A stretch of DNA of 64,000 nucleotides from Massilia sp. BSC265 (GTDB lineage Bacteria; Pseudomonadota; Gammaproteobacteria; Burkholderiales; Burkholderiaceae_D), in assembly GCF_000740675.1 (NCBI RefSeq), contig NZ_JPXI01000036.1, positions 1 to 64,000 on the forward strand. The letters run 5' to 3'. The notes beneath the pieces were generated by a model, which was not told the origin of the DNA, ran no database searches, and saw only the letters and a list, made by a program, of their open reading frames with translations. A program made the translations under genes and the position numbers. This document shows positions 55,487-64,000 of the stretch, in pieces. The stretch's first letter is position 1; the number at the start of each line of letters is the position of its first letter.

Positions 55487-56872
55487 ATGCAGAAAAAAGT
55501 ATTCATCAAGACCTTCGGCTGCCAGATGAACGAATACGATTCGGACAAGATGGCGGACGTCCTCGGCGCATCCGATGGACTGGTCCGTACCGACTCGCCC
55601 GAAGACGCCGATGTCATCCTGCTGAACACCTGCTCGGTGCGCGAAAAAGCGCAAGAAAAAGTGTTCTCCGACCTGGGCCGCTTCAAGGCGCTCAAGCGCG
55701 ACAAGCCGGACCTGGTAATCGGCGTGGGCGGCTGCGTGGCCTCGCAGGAAGGGGAAGCCATCGTCAAGCGCGCGCCGCACGTGGATGTCGTGTTCGGGCC
55801 GCAGACCCTGCACCGCCTGCCCCAGCTGATCCGCGAGCGCCGCCACACCGGCACGGCCCAGGTCGACATTACCTTTCCAGAGATCGAGAAGTTCGACCAC
55901 CTGCCGCCCGCCAAGGTGGAAGGCCCGGTCGCCTACGTCTCGATCATGGAAGGCTGCAGCAAGTACTGCAGCTACTGCGTGGTGCCCTATACCCGCGGCG
56001 AGGAAGTCTCGCGCCCCTTCGAGGACGTGCTGACCGAGTGTGCTGGCCTGGCCGCCCAGGGCGTGAAGGAAATCATGCTGCTGGGCCAGAACGTGAACGC
56101 CTACCGCGGCCTGATCAGGTCGGGCGGAACGGCCGACGGCGAGGAGGCAGCGGGTACGGCTGATTTTGCCCTGCTGCTGGAGTACATTGCCGCCATCCCC
56201 GGCATCGAGCGCCTGCGCTACGTCACCAGCCACCCCAAGGAATTCACCCAGCGCCTGATCGACGCCTACGCGAAGATCCCGCAGCTGGTCAACCATATCT
56301 ACCTGCCGGTGCAGCACGGTTCCGACCGCGTGCTCGGCGCCATGAAGCGCGGCTATACTGCCCTCGAGTACAAGTCGATCATCCGCCGCATCCGCGCGGT
56401 GCGCCCGGAGATGGCCTTCTCGTCCGACTTCATCGTCGGCTTCCCCGGCGAAACCGATGCCGATTTCGAAGCCATGATGAAACTGGTCGAGGATGTGGGC
56501 TTCGACAACAGCTTCAGCTTCATCTTCAGCAAGCGCCCGGGCACTCCGGCGGCCAATCTCGAGGACGATACGCCGCACGAGGCCAAGCTGGCGCGCCTGC
56601 AGCGCTTGCAGGCCTTGATTGACGCGAATACGCGCAAATATAGTGCAGCAATGGTCGGCAGTGTCCAGCGCGTGCTGGTCGAAGGCCCCTCCAAGAAAAA
56701 CCCGGAACAGCTGCAAGGCCGTACCGAAAACAACCGCGTGGTCAACTTCAGCGCAGACGACGGTGTCGGCCTGGTTGGGCAACTGGTCGACGTGCGCATT
56801 GTGACCAGCCACGATTACTTCCTTAGCGGCGAACTCGTCGCCAACCTAGATACGATTGCCAAAGCCAGTTGA
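55487..56872 (+). CDS. miaB: tRNA-2-methylthio-N6-dimethylallyladenosine synthase MiaB
   Basis: A 461-residue radical-SAM methylthiotransferase acting on i6A37 made by MiaA. The N-terminal UPF0004 domain has the cluster cysteines in [22 protein letters not shown] and [10 protein letters not shown]. The radical-SAM CxxxCxxC is in [21 protein letters not shown]-terminal TRAM domain ends the protein. ATG at 55487 ([11 protein letters not shown]) is the conserved start. First gene of miaB-phoH-ybeY-corC-lnt. Confidence 0.97.
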   Translation: MQKKVFIKTFGCQMNEYDSDKMADVLGASDGLVRTDSPEDADVILLNTCSVREKAQEKVFSDLGRFKALKRDKPDLVIGVGGCVASQEGEAIVKRAPHVDVVFGPQTLHRLPQLIRERRHTGTAQVDITFPEIEKFDHLPPAKVEGPVAYVSIMEGCSKYCSYCVVPYTRGEEVSRPFEDVLTECAGLAAQGVKEIMLLGQNVNAYRGLIRSGGTADGEEAAGTADFALLLEYIAAIPGIERLRYVTSHPKEFTQRLIDAYAKIPQLVNHIYLPVQHGSDRVLGAMKRGYTALEYKSIIRRIRAVRPEMAFSSDFIVGFPGETDADFEAMMKLVEDVGFDNSFSFIFSKRPGTPAANLEDDTPHEAKLARLQRLQALIDANTRKYSAAMVGSVQRVLVEGPSKKNPEQLQGRTENNRVVNFSADDGVGLVGQLVDVRIVTSHDYFLSGELVANLDTIAKAS

Positions 56873-57960
56873 AAAACACACCTACCCAGCCTTCGTACTT
56901 CATCCCCGAGCCGCTCGACAACACGCGGCTTGCCCACCTGTGCGGCCCGCTCGACGAGAACCTGCGCCAGATCTCGGCCGCGCTTGACGTCACCATCTTC
57001 CGGCGCGGCGAGAAATTCATCGTCAGCGGCAGCAATGCCGAACGCGCCGTGGAACTGCTGGAACGCTTCTACGCGGTCGCCAACAAGGTCGTTCCGATCG
57101 AGGAAGTGCAGCTGGCCCTGGTGGAACAGCGCTCCGGCCTGAAGCCGCGCACACCGGGCGACGACGCTGCCGAAGCGCCGGCCGCCAGGGACGACAAGGA
57201 GGCCGGCGACGAGGCCGGGGAGGAAGCGCCTTCCGAACTGGTCAGTCCGACGCTCAAGACCCGCCGCAGCGACCTGCGCGGCCGCACCGTGCACCAGATC
57301 CAGTACCTGAAGTCCGTGCTCGAACACGACATCAGCTTCGGCATCGGTCCGGCCGGCACCGGCAAGACCTACCTCGCCGTGGCCTGCGCCGTGGACGCGC
57401 TGGAGCGCGACGCAGTCAAGCGCATCATCCTGACCCGTCCCGCCGTGGAAGCAGGCGAACGCCTCGGTTTCCTGCCGGGTGACCTGAACCAGAAGGTCGA
57501 TCCCTACCTGCGACCGCTGTACGACGCGCTGTACGACCTGCTCGGCTTCGACCGCACCCAGAAGCTGTTCGAGAAACAGGTGATCGAAATCGCCCCGCTG
57601 GCCTACATGCGCGGCCGTACCTTGAACCACGCCTTCGTGATCCTGGACGAAGCCCAGAACACGACGGTCGAGCAGATGAAGATGTTCCTGACTCGCATCG
57701 GCTTCGGCAGCAAGGCCGTGATCACCGGCGACGTGACCCAGGTCGACCTGCACAAGACCCAGCGTTCCGGCCTGGTGGACGCCATGCACGTGCTGAAGAA
57801 CGTACGCGGCATCGGCTTCACCCAGTTCTCCAGCGTCGACGTGGTGCGCCACCCGCTGGTGGCGCGTATCATCGATGCCTACGAGAAGAACTCCTCGGTC
57901 GAGGAGCTGGCCGCCTTACCCAAACCGACCCCTGTCAAAAATGCAAGAAAAAAAACATAA
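56869..57960 (+). CDS. phoH: PhoH-family ATPase
   Basis: A 363-residue PhoH-like protein. The N-terminal third carries a KH-like region ([31 protein letters not shown]) and an acidic linker. Then comes the ATPase: [20 protein letters not shown] (Walker A), [32 protein letters not shown] and [11 protein letters not shown] (Walker B). The start is TTG at 56869, overlapping the miaB stop (TTGA). PhoH-type proteins are linked to RNA metabolism with YbeY, its neighbour. Confidence 0.94.
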   Translation: MKNTPTQPSYFIPEPLDNTRLAHLCGPLDENLRQISAALDVTIFRRGEKFIVSGSNAERAVELLERFYAVANKVVPIEEVQLALVEQRSGLKPRTPGDDAAEAPAARDDKEAGDEAGEEAPSELVSPTLKTRRSDLRGRTVHQIQYLKSVLEHDISFGIGPAGTGKTYLAVACAVDALERDAVKRIILTRPAVEAGERLGFLPGDLNQKVDPYLRPLYDALYDLLGFDRTQKLFEKQVIEIAPLAYMRGRTLNHAFVILDEAQNTTVEQMKMFLTRIGFGSKAVITGDVTQVDLHKTQRSGLVDAMHVLKNVRGIGFTQFSSVDVVRHPLVARIIDAYEKNSSVEELAALPKPTPVKNARKKT

Positions 57961-58408
57961 GCTCGACCTTGAAGTCCAGTACGCCGACACCCGCCTGGAA
58001 CAGGAAATCACGGAAGCCATGCTGCAGCGCTGGGTGGAAGCAGCCCTGCTCGGCCCGGCCGAGCTGTCGATCCGCTTCGTCGATGCGGAGGAGGGCCAGG
58101 CCCTGAACCGCCAGTACCGCGGCAAGGACTATGCGACCAACGTGCTGACCTTCGCCTACAACGAAGGCGAGGAACTGGGCGAGGACGACCCGACCCAGGC
58201 CGACATCGTCCTGTGCACCGACGTTCTGCTGCGCGAGGCGGAGGAGCAGAAGAAGACGGTCGAGGAGCACGCGGCCCACCTGGTGGTGCACGGCGTCCTG
58301 CATGCCCAGGGCTACGACCACGAGCACGACGAGGAAGCCGATGAGATGGAGCAGTTCGAGCGCGACATCATGGAAGTGCTCGGCTATCCGGATCCGTATG
58401 CCGAGTGA
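57941..58408 (+). CDS. ybeY: Endoribonuclease YbeY (rRNA maturation factor)
   Basis: A 155-residue metalloprotein needed for 16S rRNA 3' maturation and 70S quality control. The zinc motif [14 protein letters not shown] supplies three His. [11 protein letters not shown] and [17 protein letters not shown] are typical. It overlaps the end of phoH by 20 bp. The Lys-rich first residues (MQEKKHKLD) differ from most homologues but the frame and start are clear. Confidence 0.96.
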   Translation: MQEKKHKLDLEVQYADTRLEQEITEAMLQRWVEAALLGPAELSIRFVDAEEGQALNRQYRGKDYATNVLTFAYNEGEELGEDDPTQADIVLCTDVLLREAEEQKKTVEEHAAHLVVHGVLHAQGYDHEHDEEADEMEQFERDIMEVLGYPDPYAE

Positions 58409-58411
58409 TCC

Positions 58412-58546
58412 GTAGGGTGGGCGGGTCTCCCGCCCACGCGGTGATGGTTATCGGCTCCGCTTTCGGGTGAGATGATCGCGCTGCAAACGATCACCGCGTG
58501 GGGTGAACTGGTCCAGTGGACCAGTTCACCAGCCGCCCACGCTACG
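58412..58546. repeat. REPIN-like double hairpin with nested palindrome (R7)
   Basis: Left arm GTAGGGTGGGCGGG with CCCGCCCACGCGGTGAT; right arm ATCACCGCGTGGG, a perfect nested palindrome (58503-58529, arm GTGAACTGGTCC, loop AGT) and CAGCCGCCCACGCTACG. The spacer between arms is of the R2/R8 type. It starts 4 bp after the ybeY stop and separates ybeY from corC. Confidence 0.87.
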
Positions 58547-58645
58547 TATTTTCTCTACGTCAACATGCGCTAACAGCGCGCATTGTGGGCCATCCGCCCT
58601 TTTGGTGTATCCTATACCCATCGCAACAACGGCTTCACGCCAACT

Positions 58646-59524
58646 ATGCCCGAGTATCCCAGTGACGTCCGATCGGACGCCAAACCCCACCGGTCGCTGT
58701 TCGAACGGCTGACCGCACTCATCTCCCCCGAGCCTGAAAACCGCGCAGAACTGCTTGAAGTCCTGCACGAAGCCCACGAGCGCAACCTGATCGATGCCGA
58801 CGCACTCTCGATGATCGAGGGCGTATTCCAGGTCTCCGACCTGTCCGTGCGCGACATCATGGTGCCGCGTTCGCAGATGGACGTGATCGACATTACCGAT
58901 CCGATCGAGGAGTGGCTCCCGATCGTGCTCGAAACCCAGCACTCGCGCTTCCCCGCGATCGAGGGCGAGCGCGACAAGGTGGTCGGCATCCTGCTGGCCA
59001 AGGACCTGCTGCGCTACTACGCCGAAGAATCCTTCGACGTGCGCAAGATGCTGCGCCCGGCGATCTTCATCCCGGAGTCGAAGCGCCTGAACGTGCTGCT
59101 GCGCGACTTCCGCGCCAACCACAACCACATGGCCATCGTCGTCGACGAGTACAGCGGGGTCGCTGGCCTGATCACCATCGAGGACGTGCTCGAGCAGATC
59201 GTCGGCGACATCGACGACGAGTACGACGTCGACGAGGACGAGGACAACGTCCTGTCGATCAAGGAAGGCCAGCTCGGCCCGCGCTGGCGCGTCAAGGCCC
59301 TGACCGAGATCGAGCAGTTCAACGAAGAGATCGGCGCCGACCTGCCCGAGATTGATGCCGACACCATCGGCGGCCTGGTCGCCAGCCATCTCGGGCGCAT
59401 GCCGCACAAGGGCGAAGTGTTCGACCTCCAGAACCTGCGCTTCGAAGTGCTGCGCGCCGACGCGCGCCAGATCCACGTGCTGCTGGTCGAGAAGCTGCCG
59501 CTGGACGAAGACGACCACGACTGA
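58646..59524 (+). CDS. corC: CBS-domain protein CorC/YbeX (HlyC/CorC family)
   Basis: A 292-residue cytoplasmic protein. Two CBS domains span about 70-190 (VRDIMVPRSQMDVIDITDPIEEWL; NVLLRDFRANHNHMAIVVDEYSGVAGLITIEDVLEQIVGDI) and a CorC_HlyC transporter-associated domain ends it. E. coli relatives affect Mg2+/Co2+ efflux and 16S rRNA processing. The ATG at 58646 (MPEYPSDVRSD) is preferred to one 21 codons earlier. It overlaps lnt by one base. Confidence 0.93.
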   Translation: MPEYPSDVRSDAKPHRSLFERLTALISPEPENRAELLEVLHEAHERNLIDADALSMIEGVFQVSDLSVRDIMVPRSQMDVIDITDPIEEWLPIVLETQHSRFPAIEGERDKVVGILLAKDLLRYYAEESFDVRKMLRPAIFIPESKRLNVLLRDFRANHNHMAIVVDEYSGVAGLITIEDVLEQIVGDIDDEYDVDEDEDNVLSIKEGQLGPRWRVKALTEIEQFNEEIGADLPEIDADTIGGLVASHLGRMPHKGEVFDLQNLRFEVLRADARQIHVLLVEKLPLDEDDHD

Positions 59525-61116
59525 TGCTGCGCCGCCGTACCCAGCCCGGATCGCCGGACCGCGCTACCACCGCCCCTGACCCAGCAAGCCGCGGCACCAG
59601 GCCTTCCCCGAAGGCCCTGGTGGCGATGGCGCTGGCCGGGGCTACCAGCCTGCTGTCCTTCCAGCCCTTCGGCTGGTGGCCGGTGCAGTTCCTGGCGCTG
59701 GCCTATTTCTTCTACCAGGTCGGCATGAGCACCTCGCCGAGGCGCGGCGTCTGGCTCGGCTGGGCTTTCGGCTTCGGCTGGTCGGTGGCCGGCATGCACT
59801 GGCTGTACATCGCCGTCACCCGCTTCGGCGGCCTGCCCGCCATCCTCGGCGCGATCGCGATCGCCCTGCTCGGCCTCTACATGGGCTTGTTCGGCGCCTT
59901 TGCCGGCGGCGTCGCCAGCTGGCTGCGCCGCAAGTGGTCGCTGCCGGTAAGCGCCTTCGTGCTGCTGGTGCTGCCCGCCGTGTGGGGTGTGTCGGAGTGG
60001 ATGCGCGGCTGGATCTTCACCGGTTTCCCGTGGGCGGCCTCGGGCTATGCCCACAACGTTTCGCCGCTCGCCGGCTATGCGCCGATCCTCGGCGTCTACG
60101 GCCTCGGCGTGCTGGCTGCCCTGTGCGCCGGCTGCCTCGTCATGCTCACCCAGCGCGCACGCTGGCCGGCACTGTCCCTGTTCGCGGCGATCATGATGGG
60201 CGGCTTTGCCCTGAAGTTCGTCGACTGGACCCGGGAAGTGGGACAGCCCCTGAGCGTGCGCCTGCTGCAGGGCGACGTGAAGCAGGACCAGAAGTTCGAC
60301 GCCGCCTATCTGTACGAGATCATCGAGCGCTACCAGGCGATGATCACGGCGGCCCCGGCCGACCTGGTCGCCACGCCGGAAACCGCGATTCCGGTCACGC
60401 CGCAGCAGCTGCCGGACGGCTACCTGGCGTCCCTGCAGGGCTTCGCGGCCCAGACCCGCAGCCACCTGATGATCGGCATCCCGACCCTGGACGGCGCGGG
60501 ACGCTACGCCAACAGCGTGATCGCCATCGATCCCCTCGGTCCCGGAAGCACGCAGTCCTACCTCTACAACAAGTTCCACCTGGTGCCCTTCGGCGAGTTC
60601 ATCCCGCCGGGCTTCCGCTGGTTCACCGACCTGATGAGCATCCCGCTGGGCGACCAGACCCGCGGCGAGCCGCTGCAGGCGCCCTTCCCGATCAAGGACC
60701 AGCTGGTGCTGCCCAACATCTGCTACGAGGACGCTTTCGGCGAAGAGATCGCGGCCCAGCTGCGCAATGCGCCGAAGCCCGCGACCCTGCTGCTCAACGT
60801 GTCGAACCTGGCCTGGTACGGCGAATCGGTGGCCATCCCGCAGCACCTGCAGATCTCGCAGATGCGCGCCATCGAGACCGGCCGCCCGATGCTGCGCTCG
60901 ACCAACAACGGCGCCACCGCCGTCATCGACGGCCGCGGCAAGGTGCTGCAGCAGCTGCCCTTCTACCAGCGCGGCGTCCTGACGGCCACGGTACGCGGCA
61001 CCGAAGGGCTGACGCCGTACGTCCGCGCCGGCAACCTCGCTTTCCTGGCGCTTGGCGTGCTCATGCTGGCAGGCGCCTGGTTCGCCGGTCGCCGCTATCG
61101 CCAAACGGTTTCGTAG
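59524..61116 (+). CDS. lnt: Apolipoprotein N-acyltransferase
   Basis: A 530-residue inner-membrane enzyme adding the third acyl chain to lipoproteins. About seven N-terminal helices precede the nitrilase-fold periplasmic domain. The catalytic triad is visible as Glu in VATPETAIPV, Lys in YNKFHLVPFGEF and Cys in PNICYEDAFGEE. A final helix ends the chain. It is coupled to corC (TGATG), the conserved pair. The T6SS immunity lipoprotein at 1.2 kb is one potential substrate. Confidence 0.96.
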   Translation: MLRRRTQPGSPDRATTAPDPASRGTRPSPKALVAMALAGATSLLSFQPFGWWPVQFLALAYFFYQVGMSTSPRRGVWLGWAFGFGWSVAGMHWLYIAVTRFGGLPAILGAIAIALLGLYMGLFGAFAGGVASWLRRKWSLPVSAFVLLVLPAVWGVSEWMRGWIFTGFPWAASGYAHNVSPLAGYAPILGVYGLGVLAALCAGCLVMLTQRARWPALSLFAAIMMGGFALKFVDWTREVGQPLSVRLLQGDVKQDQKFDAAYLYEIIERYQAMITAAPADLVATPETAIPVTPQQLPDGYLASLQGFAAQTRSHLMIGIPTLDGAGRYANSVIAIDPLGPGSTQSYLYNKFHLVPFGEFIPPGFRWFTDLMSIPLGDQTRGEPLQAPFPIKDQLVLPNICYEDAFGEEIAAQLRNAPKPATLLLNVSNLAWYGESVAIPQHLQISQMRAIETGRPMLRSTNNGATAVIDGRGKVLQQLPFYQRGVLTATVRGTEGLTPYVRAGNLAFLALGVLMLAGAWFAGRRYRQTVS

Positions 61117-61225
61117 CGTGGGCGGGTTTCCCGCCCACGCGGTGAGAGTCTGCAGCGCGATCATCCGGTGTGATAACGGAGCCGATAGCGATCACCGCAT
61201 GGGCGGCGTAGCCGCCCACCCCACG
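61113..61225. repeat. REPIN-like double hairpin (R8)
   Basis: Left arm GTAGCGTGGGCGGG with CCCGCCCACGCGGTGA; right arm ATCACCGCATGGGCGGC with GCCGCCCACCCCACG. The spacer matches that of R7 when read on the opposite strand (GTGATCGCTATCGGCTCCG; GATGATCGCGCTGCA). Its left end overlaps the last bases of lnt. Confidence 0.87.
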
Positions 61226-61377
61226 GACGGCCGCGACAAAAATATTCCGCCATTCCATACTGCTGAGTTGAATCGCCCCCAGAAGGCCGTGAAAATTCAG
61301 TAGAATTGGTCATTTGGCAAATTTACCGTGACCGCGGCGCGCAGCGCCGCAGCGCCCCACATATTGCTCACATTCCG

Positions 61378-62304
61378 ATGCTCACATTCCAACAAATCAT
61401 CCTGACCCTGCAGACCTACTGGGACAAGCAGGGCTGCGCACTGCTGCAGCCGTACGACATGGAAGTCGGCGCAGGCACCTTCCACACCGGCACCTTCCTG
61501 CGTGCGATCGGTCCGGAACCCTGGCGCGCCGCCTACGTGCAGCCTTCGCGCCGCCCGAAGGACGGCCGCTACGGCGAGAACCCGAACCGCCTGCAGCACT
61601 ACTACCAGTACCAGGTGGTGCTGAAACCGGCGCCGGAAAACATCCTCGACCTCTACCTCGGCTCGCTCGAGGCGCTGGGCCTGGACCTGAAGAAAAACGA
61701 CGTGCGCTTCGTCGAGGACGACTGGGAAAGCCCGACCCTGGGCGCCTGGGGCCTGGGCTGGGAAGTCTGGCTGAACGGCATGGAAGTTACCCAGTTCACC
61801 TACTTCCAGCAAGTCGGCGGCCTCGATTGCAAGCCGGTGCTGGGCGAGATCACCTACGGCGTCGAGCGCCTGGCCATGTACTTGCAGGGCGTCGAGAACG
61901 TGTATGACCTGGTGTGGACCGAGTGGGAAGAAGATGGCGTCAAGAAGACCCTGAAGTACGGCGACGTCTTCCACCAGAACGAAGTCGAGCAGTCGACCTA
62001 CAACTTCGAGCATGCGAACACCGAACTGCTGTTCCAGGCCTTCTCGCATCACGAAGCCGAGGCCAAGCGCCTGGTCGAGCTGCAGCTGACCCTGCCGGCC
62101 TACGAGCAGATCATGAAGGCCTCGCACAGCTTCAACATGCTGGACGCGCGCGGCGCCATCTCGGTGACCGAACGCGCCGCCTACATCGGCCGCGTGCGCA
62201 CCCTGTCGCGCCTCGTGGCGCAGGCCTACTACGACTCGCGCGAGAAGCTCGGCTTCCCGATGCTGCCCGCTTCTACTGAAGCCTCCGACAAGGCTGCTGC
62301 TTAA
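61378..62304 (+). CDS. glyQ: Glycyl-tRNA synthetase alpha subunit
   Basis: A 308-residue catalytic subunit of the bacterial alpha2beta2 glycyl-tRNA synthetase. [48 protein letters not shown] is the hallmark opening, followed by [25 protein letters not shown]. The start ATG at 61378 agrees with the family; an in-frame ATG further upstream would cover the promoter. The glyS start lies 19 bp after its stop. Confidence 0.98.
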   Translation: MLTFQQIILTLQTYWDKQGCALLQPYDMEVGAGTFHTGTFLRAIGPEPWRAAYVQPSRRPKDGRYGENPNRLQHYYQYQVVLKPAPENILDLYLGSLEALGLDLKKNDVRFVEDDWESPTLGAWGLGWEVWLNGMEVTQFTYFQQVGGLDCKPVLGEITYGVERLAMYLQGVENVYDLVWTEWEEDGVKKTLKYGDVFHQNEVEQSTYNFEHANTELLFQAFSHHEAEAKRLVELQLTLPAYEQIMKASHSFNMLDARGAISVTERAAYIGRVRTLSRLVAQAYYDSREKLGFPMLPASTEASDKAAA

Positions 62305-62323
62305 AAGAAGAACAGAACAAATC

Positions 62324-64000
62324 ATGAACCAGACTCTCCTCGTCGAAATCCAGACCGAAGAACTGCCGCCGAAAGCGCTCGTCAAGCTCGGCGCCGCTTT
62401 TGCCAACGGCATCGCCAATGGCCTGAAGGCGCGCGACTTTTTGGAGGCGGACAGCATCGCCACCGCCCACGCCACCCCGCGCCGCCTGGCCGTCACCATC
62501 AGCAACGTGCGCGGCACCTCGCCCGATAAGTCCATCCGCGAGAAGGTGCTGCCGGTCTCGGTCGCGCTGGACAAGGACGGCAACCCGAGCGCGCCGCTGG
62601 CCAAGAAGCTGGCCGCCCTCGGCTTCCCGGACCTGCAGGTCAGCGACCTCGAACGCGCCCAGGACGGCAAGGCCGAATCCTTCTTCTACACCTATACCGC
62701 CAGCGGCAGCCCGCTCGCCAGCGCCCTCCAGGACGTCCTGCAGGACACCGTGTCCAAGCTGCCGATCCCGAAGGTCATGAGCTACCAGCGCCCGGACGGC
62801 GCCACCGTGCAGTTCGTGCGCCCGGTGCACCTGCTGCTCGCCCTGCATGGCGAACAGGTGCTGCCGCTCTCGCTGCTGGGCCTGGAGGCCGGCCGCCACA
62901 CCATGGGCCACCGCTTCCTGTCGCACGGCGGGCAAATCGCCATCCCGCACGCCGACCACTATGCCGGCGTGCTGGAGAGCGAAGGCAAGGTACTGTCGAG
63001 CGCGGAAGCGCGCAAGGAGAGCATCCGCCGCCAGCTGCTCGACAAGGCGGGCGCCGACCAGGTCCTGATGCCGGAATCGCTGCTCGACGAAGTGGCCGCC
63101 CTGGTCGAATGGCCGGTGGTCTACGAATGCCGCTTCGAAGAGGAATTCCTGTCGGTGCCGCAGGAATGCCTGATCCTGACGATGCAGACCAACCAGAAAT
63201 ACTTCGCGCTGACCGATGCCTCGGGCAAGCTGCGCTCGCGCTTCCTGATCGTCTCGAACCTGGAGACAAGCGACCCGTCCGCCATCATCGGCGGCAACGA
63301 GCGCGTGGTGCGCCCGCGCCTGTCGGACGCCAAGTTCTTCTTCGAGCAGGACAAGAAGAAGACCCTCGAGTCGCGCCTGCCGCAGCTGGCCAACGTGGTT
63401 TACCACAACAAGCTGGGCACCCAGCTTGATCGCACCCAGCGCGTCATGAGCCTGGCCGCCGCCATCGCGCGCCGCCTCGGCTTCGACGTGGCGCTGGCAG
63501 AACGCGGCGCGCGCCTGGCCAAGGCCGACCTCCTGACCGACATGGTGGGCGAATTCCCGGAACTGCAGGGCATCATGGGCACCTATTACGCGCGCCACGA
63601 CGGCGAGCACGAGGAAATCGCCCTGGCCGCCTCCGAGCACTACCAGCCGCGCTTTGCCGGCGACCTTCTCCCCTCGACCAATACCGGCCTGGCGGTCGCG
63701 CTGGCCGACAAGCTGGAAACCCTGGTCGGCATCTGGGGCATCGGCCTGCAGCCGACCGGCGAGAAGGATCCGTTCGCGCTGCGCCGCCACGCCCTGGGCG
63801 TGATGCGCATGCTGGTCGAAAAGCGCCTGCCGCTGTCGCTGTGGGACCTGGTCAATGACGCCTGCGCGCTGTTCCAGGGTCAGGCTGCCAAGGTAAAGGA
63901 AATGCGGGACCCGCGCGGCGAAGTCATCCCCTTCATGCTCGACCGCCTGCGCGGCATGCTGCGCGAGCGCGGCTTCTCGCCAAACGAGGTCGAGGCCGTG
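62324..64000 (+). CDS. glyS: Glycyl-tRNA synthetase beta subunit, 3' end cut by window edge
   Basis: The first 559 codons of the beta subunit. [19 protein letters not shown] is the conserved start. [74 protein letters not shown] and [24 protein letters not shown] are all typical. The full protein is about 690-700 residues, so the C-terminal anticodon-binding part lies beyond the window. It is cotranscribed with glyQ. Confidence 0.97.
   Translation, partial: MNQTLLVEIQTEELPPKALVKLGAAFANGIANGLKARDFLEADSIATAHATPRRLAVTISNVRGTSPDKSIREKVLPVSVALDKDGNPSAPLAKKLAALGFPDLQVSDLERAQDGKAESFFYTYTASGSPLASALQDVLQDTVSKLPIPKVMSYQRPDGATVQFVRPVHLLLALHGEQVLPLSLLGLEAGRHTMGHRFLSHGGQIAIPHADHYAGVLESEGKVLSSAEARKESIRRQLLDKAGADQVLMPESLLDEVAALVEWPVVYECRFEEEFLSVPQECLILTMQTNQKYFALTDASGKLRSRFLIVSNLETSDPSAIIGGNERVVRPRLSDAKFFFEQDKKKTLESRLPQLANVVYHNKLGTQLDRTQRVMSLAAAIARRLGFDVALAERGARLAKADLLTDMVGEFPELQGIMGTYYARHDGEHEEIALAASEHYQPRFAGDLLPSTNTGLAVALADKLETLVGIWGIGLQPTGEKDPFALRRHALGVMRMLVEKRLPLSLWDLVNDACALFQGQAAKVKEMRDPRGEVIPFMLDRLRGMLRERGFSPNEVEAV

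Noticed and set aside
13110..61225. Possible CRISPR array from repeated palindromes
   Set aside because: The repeats are scattered singly over tens of kilobases, have no regular spacers, and no cas gene is present.

Overview
The window is about 64 kb of high-GC betaproteobacterial chromosome. Gene content and order fit the Oxalobacteraceae, most likely the Massilia/Telluria group. This rests on the rpsU-yqeY-dnaG-rpoD block, the miaB-phoH-ybeY-corC-lnt block, glyQ/glyS, a PEP-CTERM-like protein, the T6SS PAAR/lipase/immunity cargo and many c-di-GMP and two-component genes. No database search was possible, so genus is an inference. Layout: 1-3.9 kb is an accessory patch. It holds the 3' end of a type VI secretion lipase effector, its lipoprotein immunity partner, a PAAR spike protein, a decayed tyrosine integrase and a tRNA gene with a CAT anticodon (probably tRNA-Ile2). 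It looks like the end of a genomic island at a tRNA 3' end. 3.9-9.3 kb is the macromolecular synthesis block on the minus strand (rpsU, yqeY, dnaG, rpoD) with its own promoters. 9.4-23 kb is housekeeping: a flavoprotein, ybiB, aroG, tsaD, two EEP-family nuclease/phosphatases, a DsbA-like protein, plsY, ybaK, a PAS-GGDEF-EAL protein, xerD and ogt. A candidate small RNA follows at 23.1-23.2 kb. 23.4-27.4 kb holds a TRAP solute-binding protein divergent from a histidine kinase/FixJ-type regulator pair, with no TRAP permease subunits beside it. 27.5-37.7 kb has a DUF3052 gene, queG, tsaE, amiC, a hexose-6-phosphate mutarotase, an alpha carbonic anhydrase with a long Ala/Lys/Glu-rich insert, dedA, a cyclophilin, mutL and miaA. 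Two identical tRNA-Met genes and a terminator follow. 38-42.4 kb holds a hybrid histidine kinase with a MEDS-domain partner, small stress-type genes and a DUF445 membrane protein. 42.5-46.8 kb is an acyl-CoA operon (CaiB-type transferase, acyl-CoA dehydrogenase, thiolase) divergent from a TetR regulator, with a two-site operator between them. 46.9-54.9 kb carries a Kef/YbaL-type antiporter, a divergent FtsH-like membrane protease, an AT-rich tract with a PEP-CTERM-like small protein, a DUF1697 gene, a GST, an HDOD pair and an HTH protein with a polyglutamine tail. 55.5-64 kb is miaB-phoH-ybeY, corC-lnt, glyQ and most of glyS. A family of REPIN-like double hairpins (GTAGGGTGGGCGGG arms) recurs in at least six intergenic gaps, with single-arm relatives elsewhere. 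In three places the loop of an arm is occupied by a second 27-nt palindrome. Its sequence differs between copies but its pairing is kept by compensatory changes. This nested, covarying element is the most unusual structural signal in the window.
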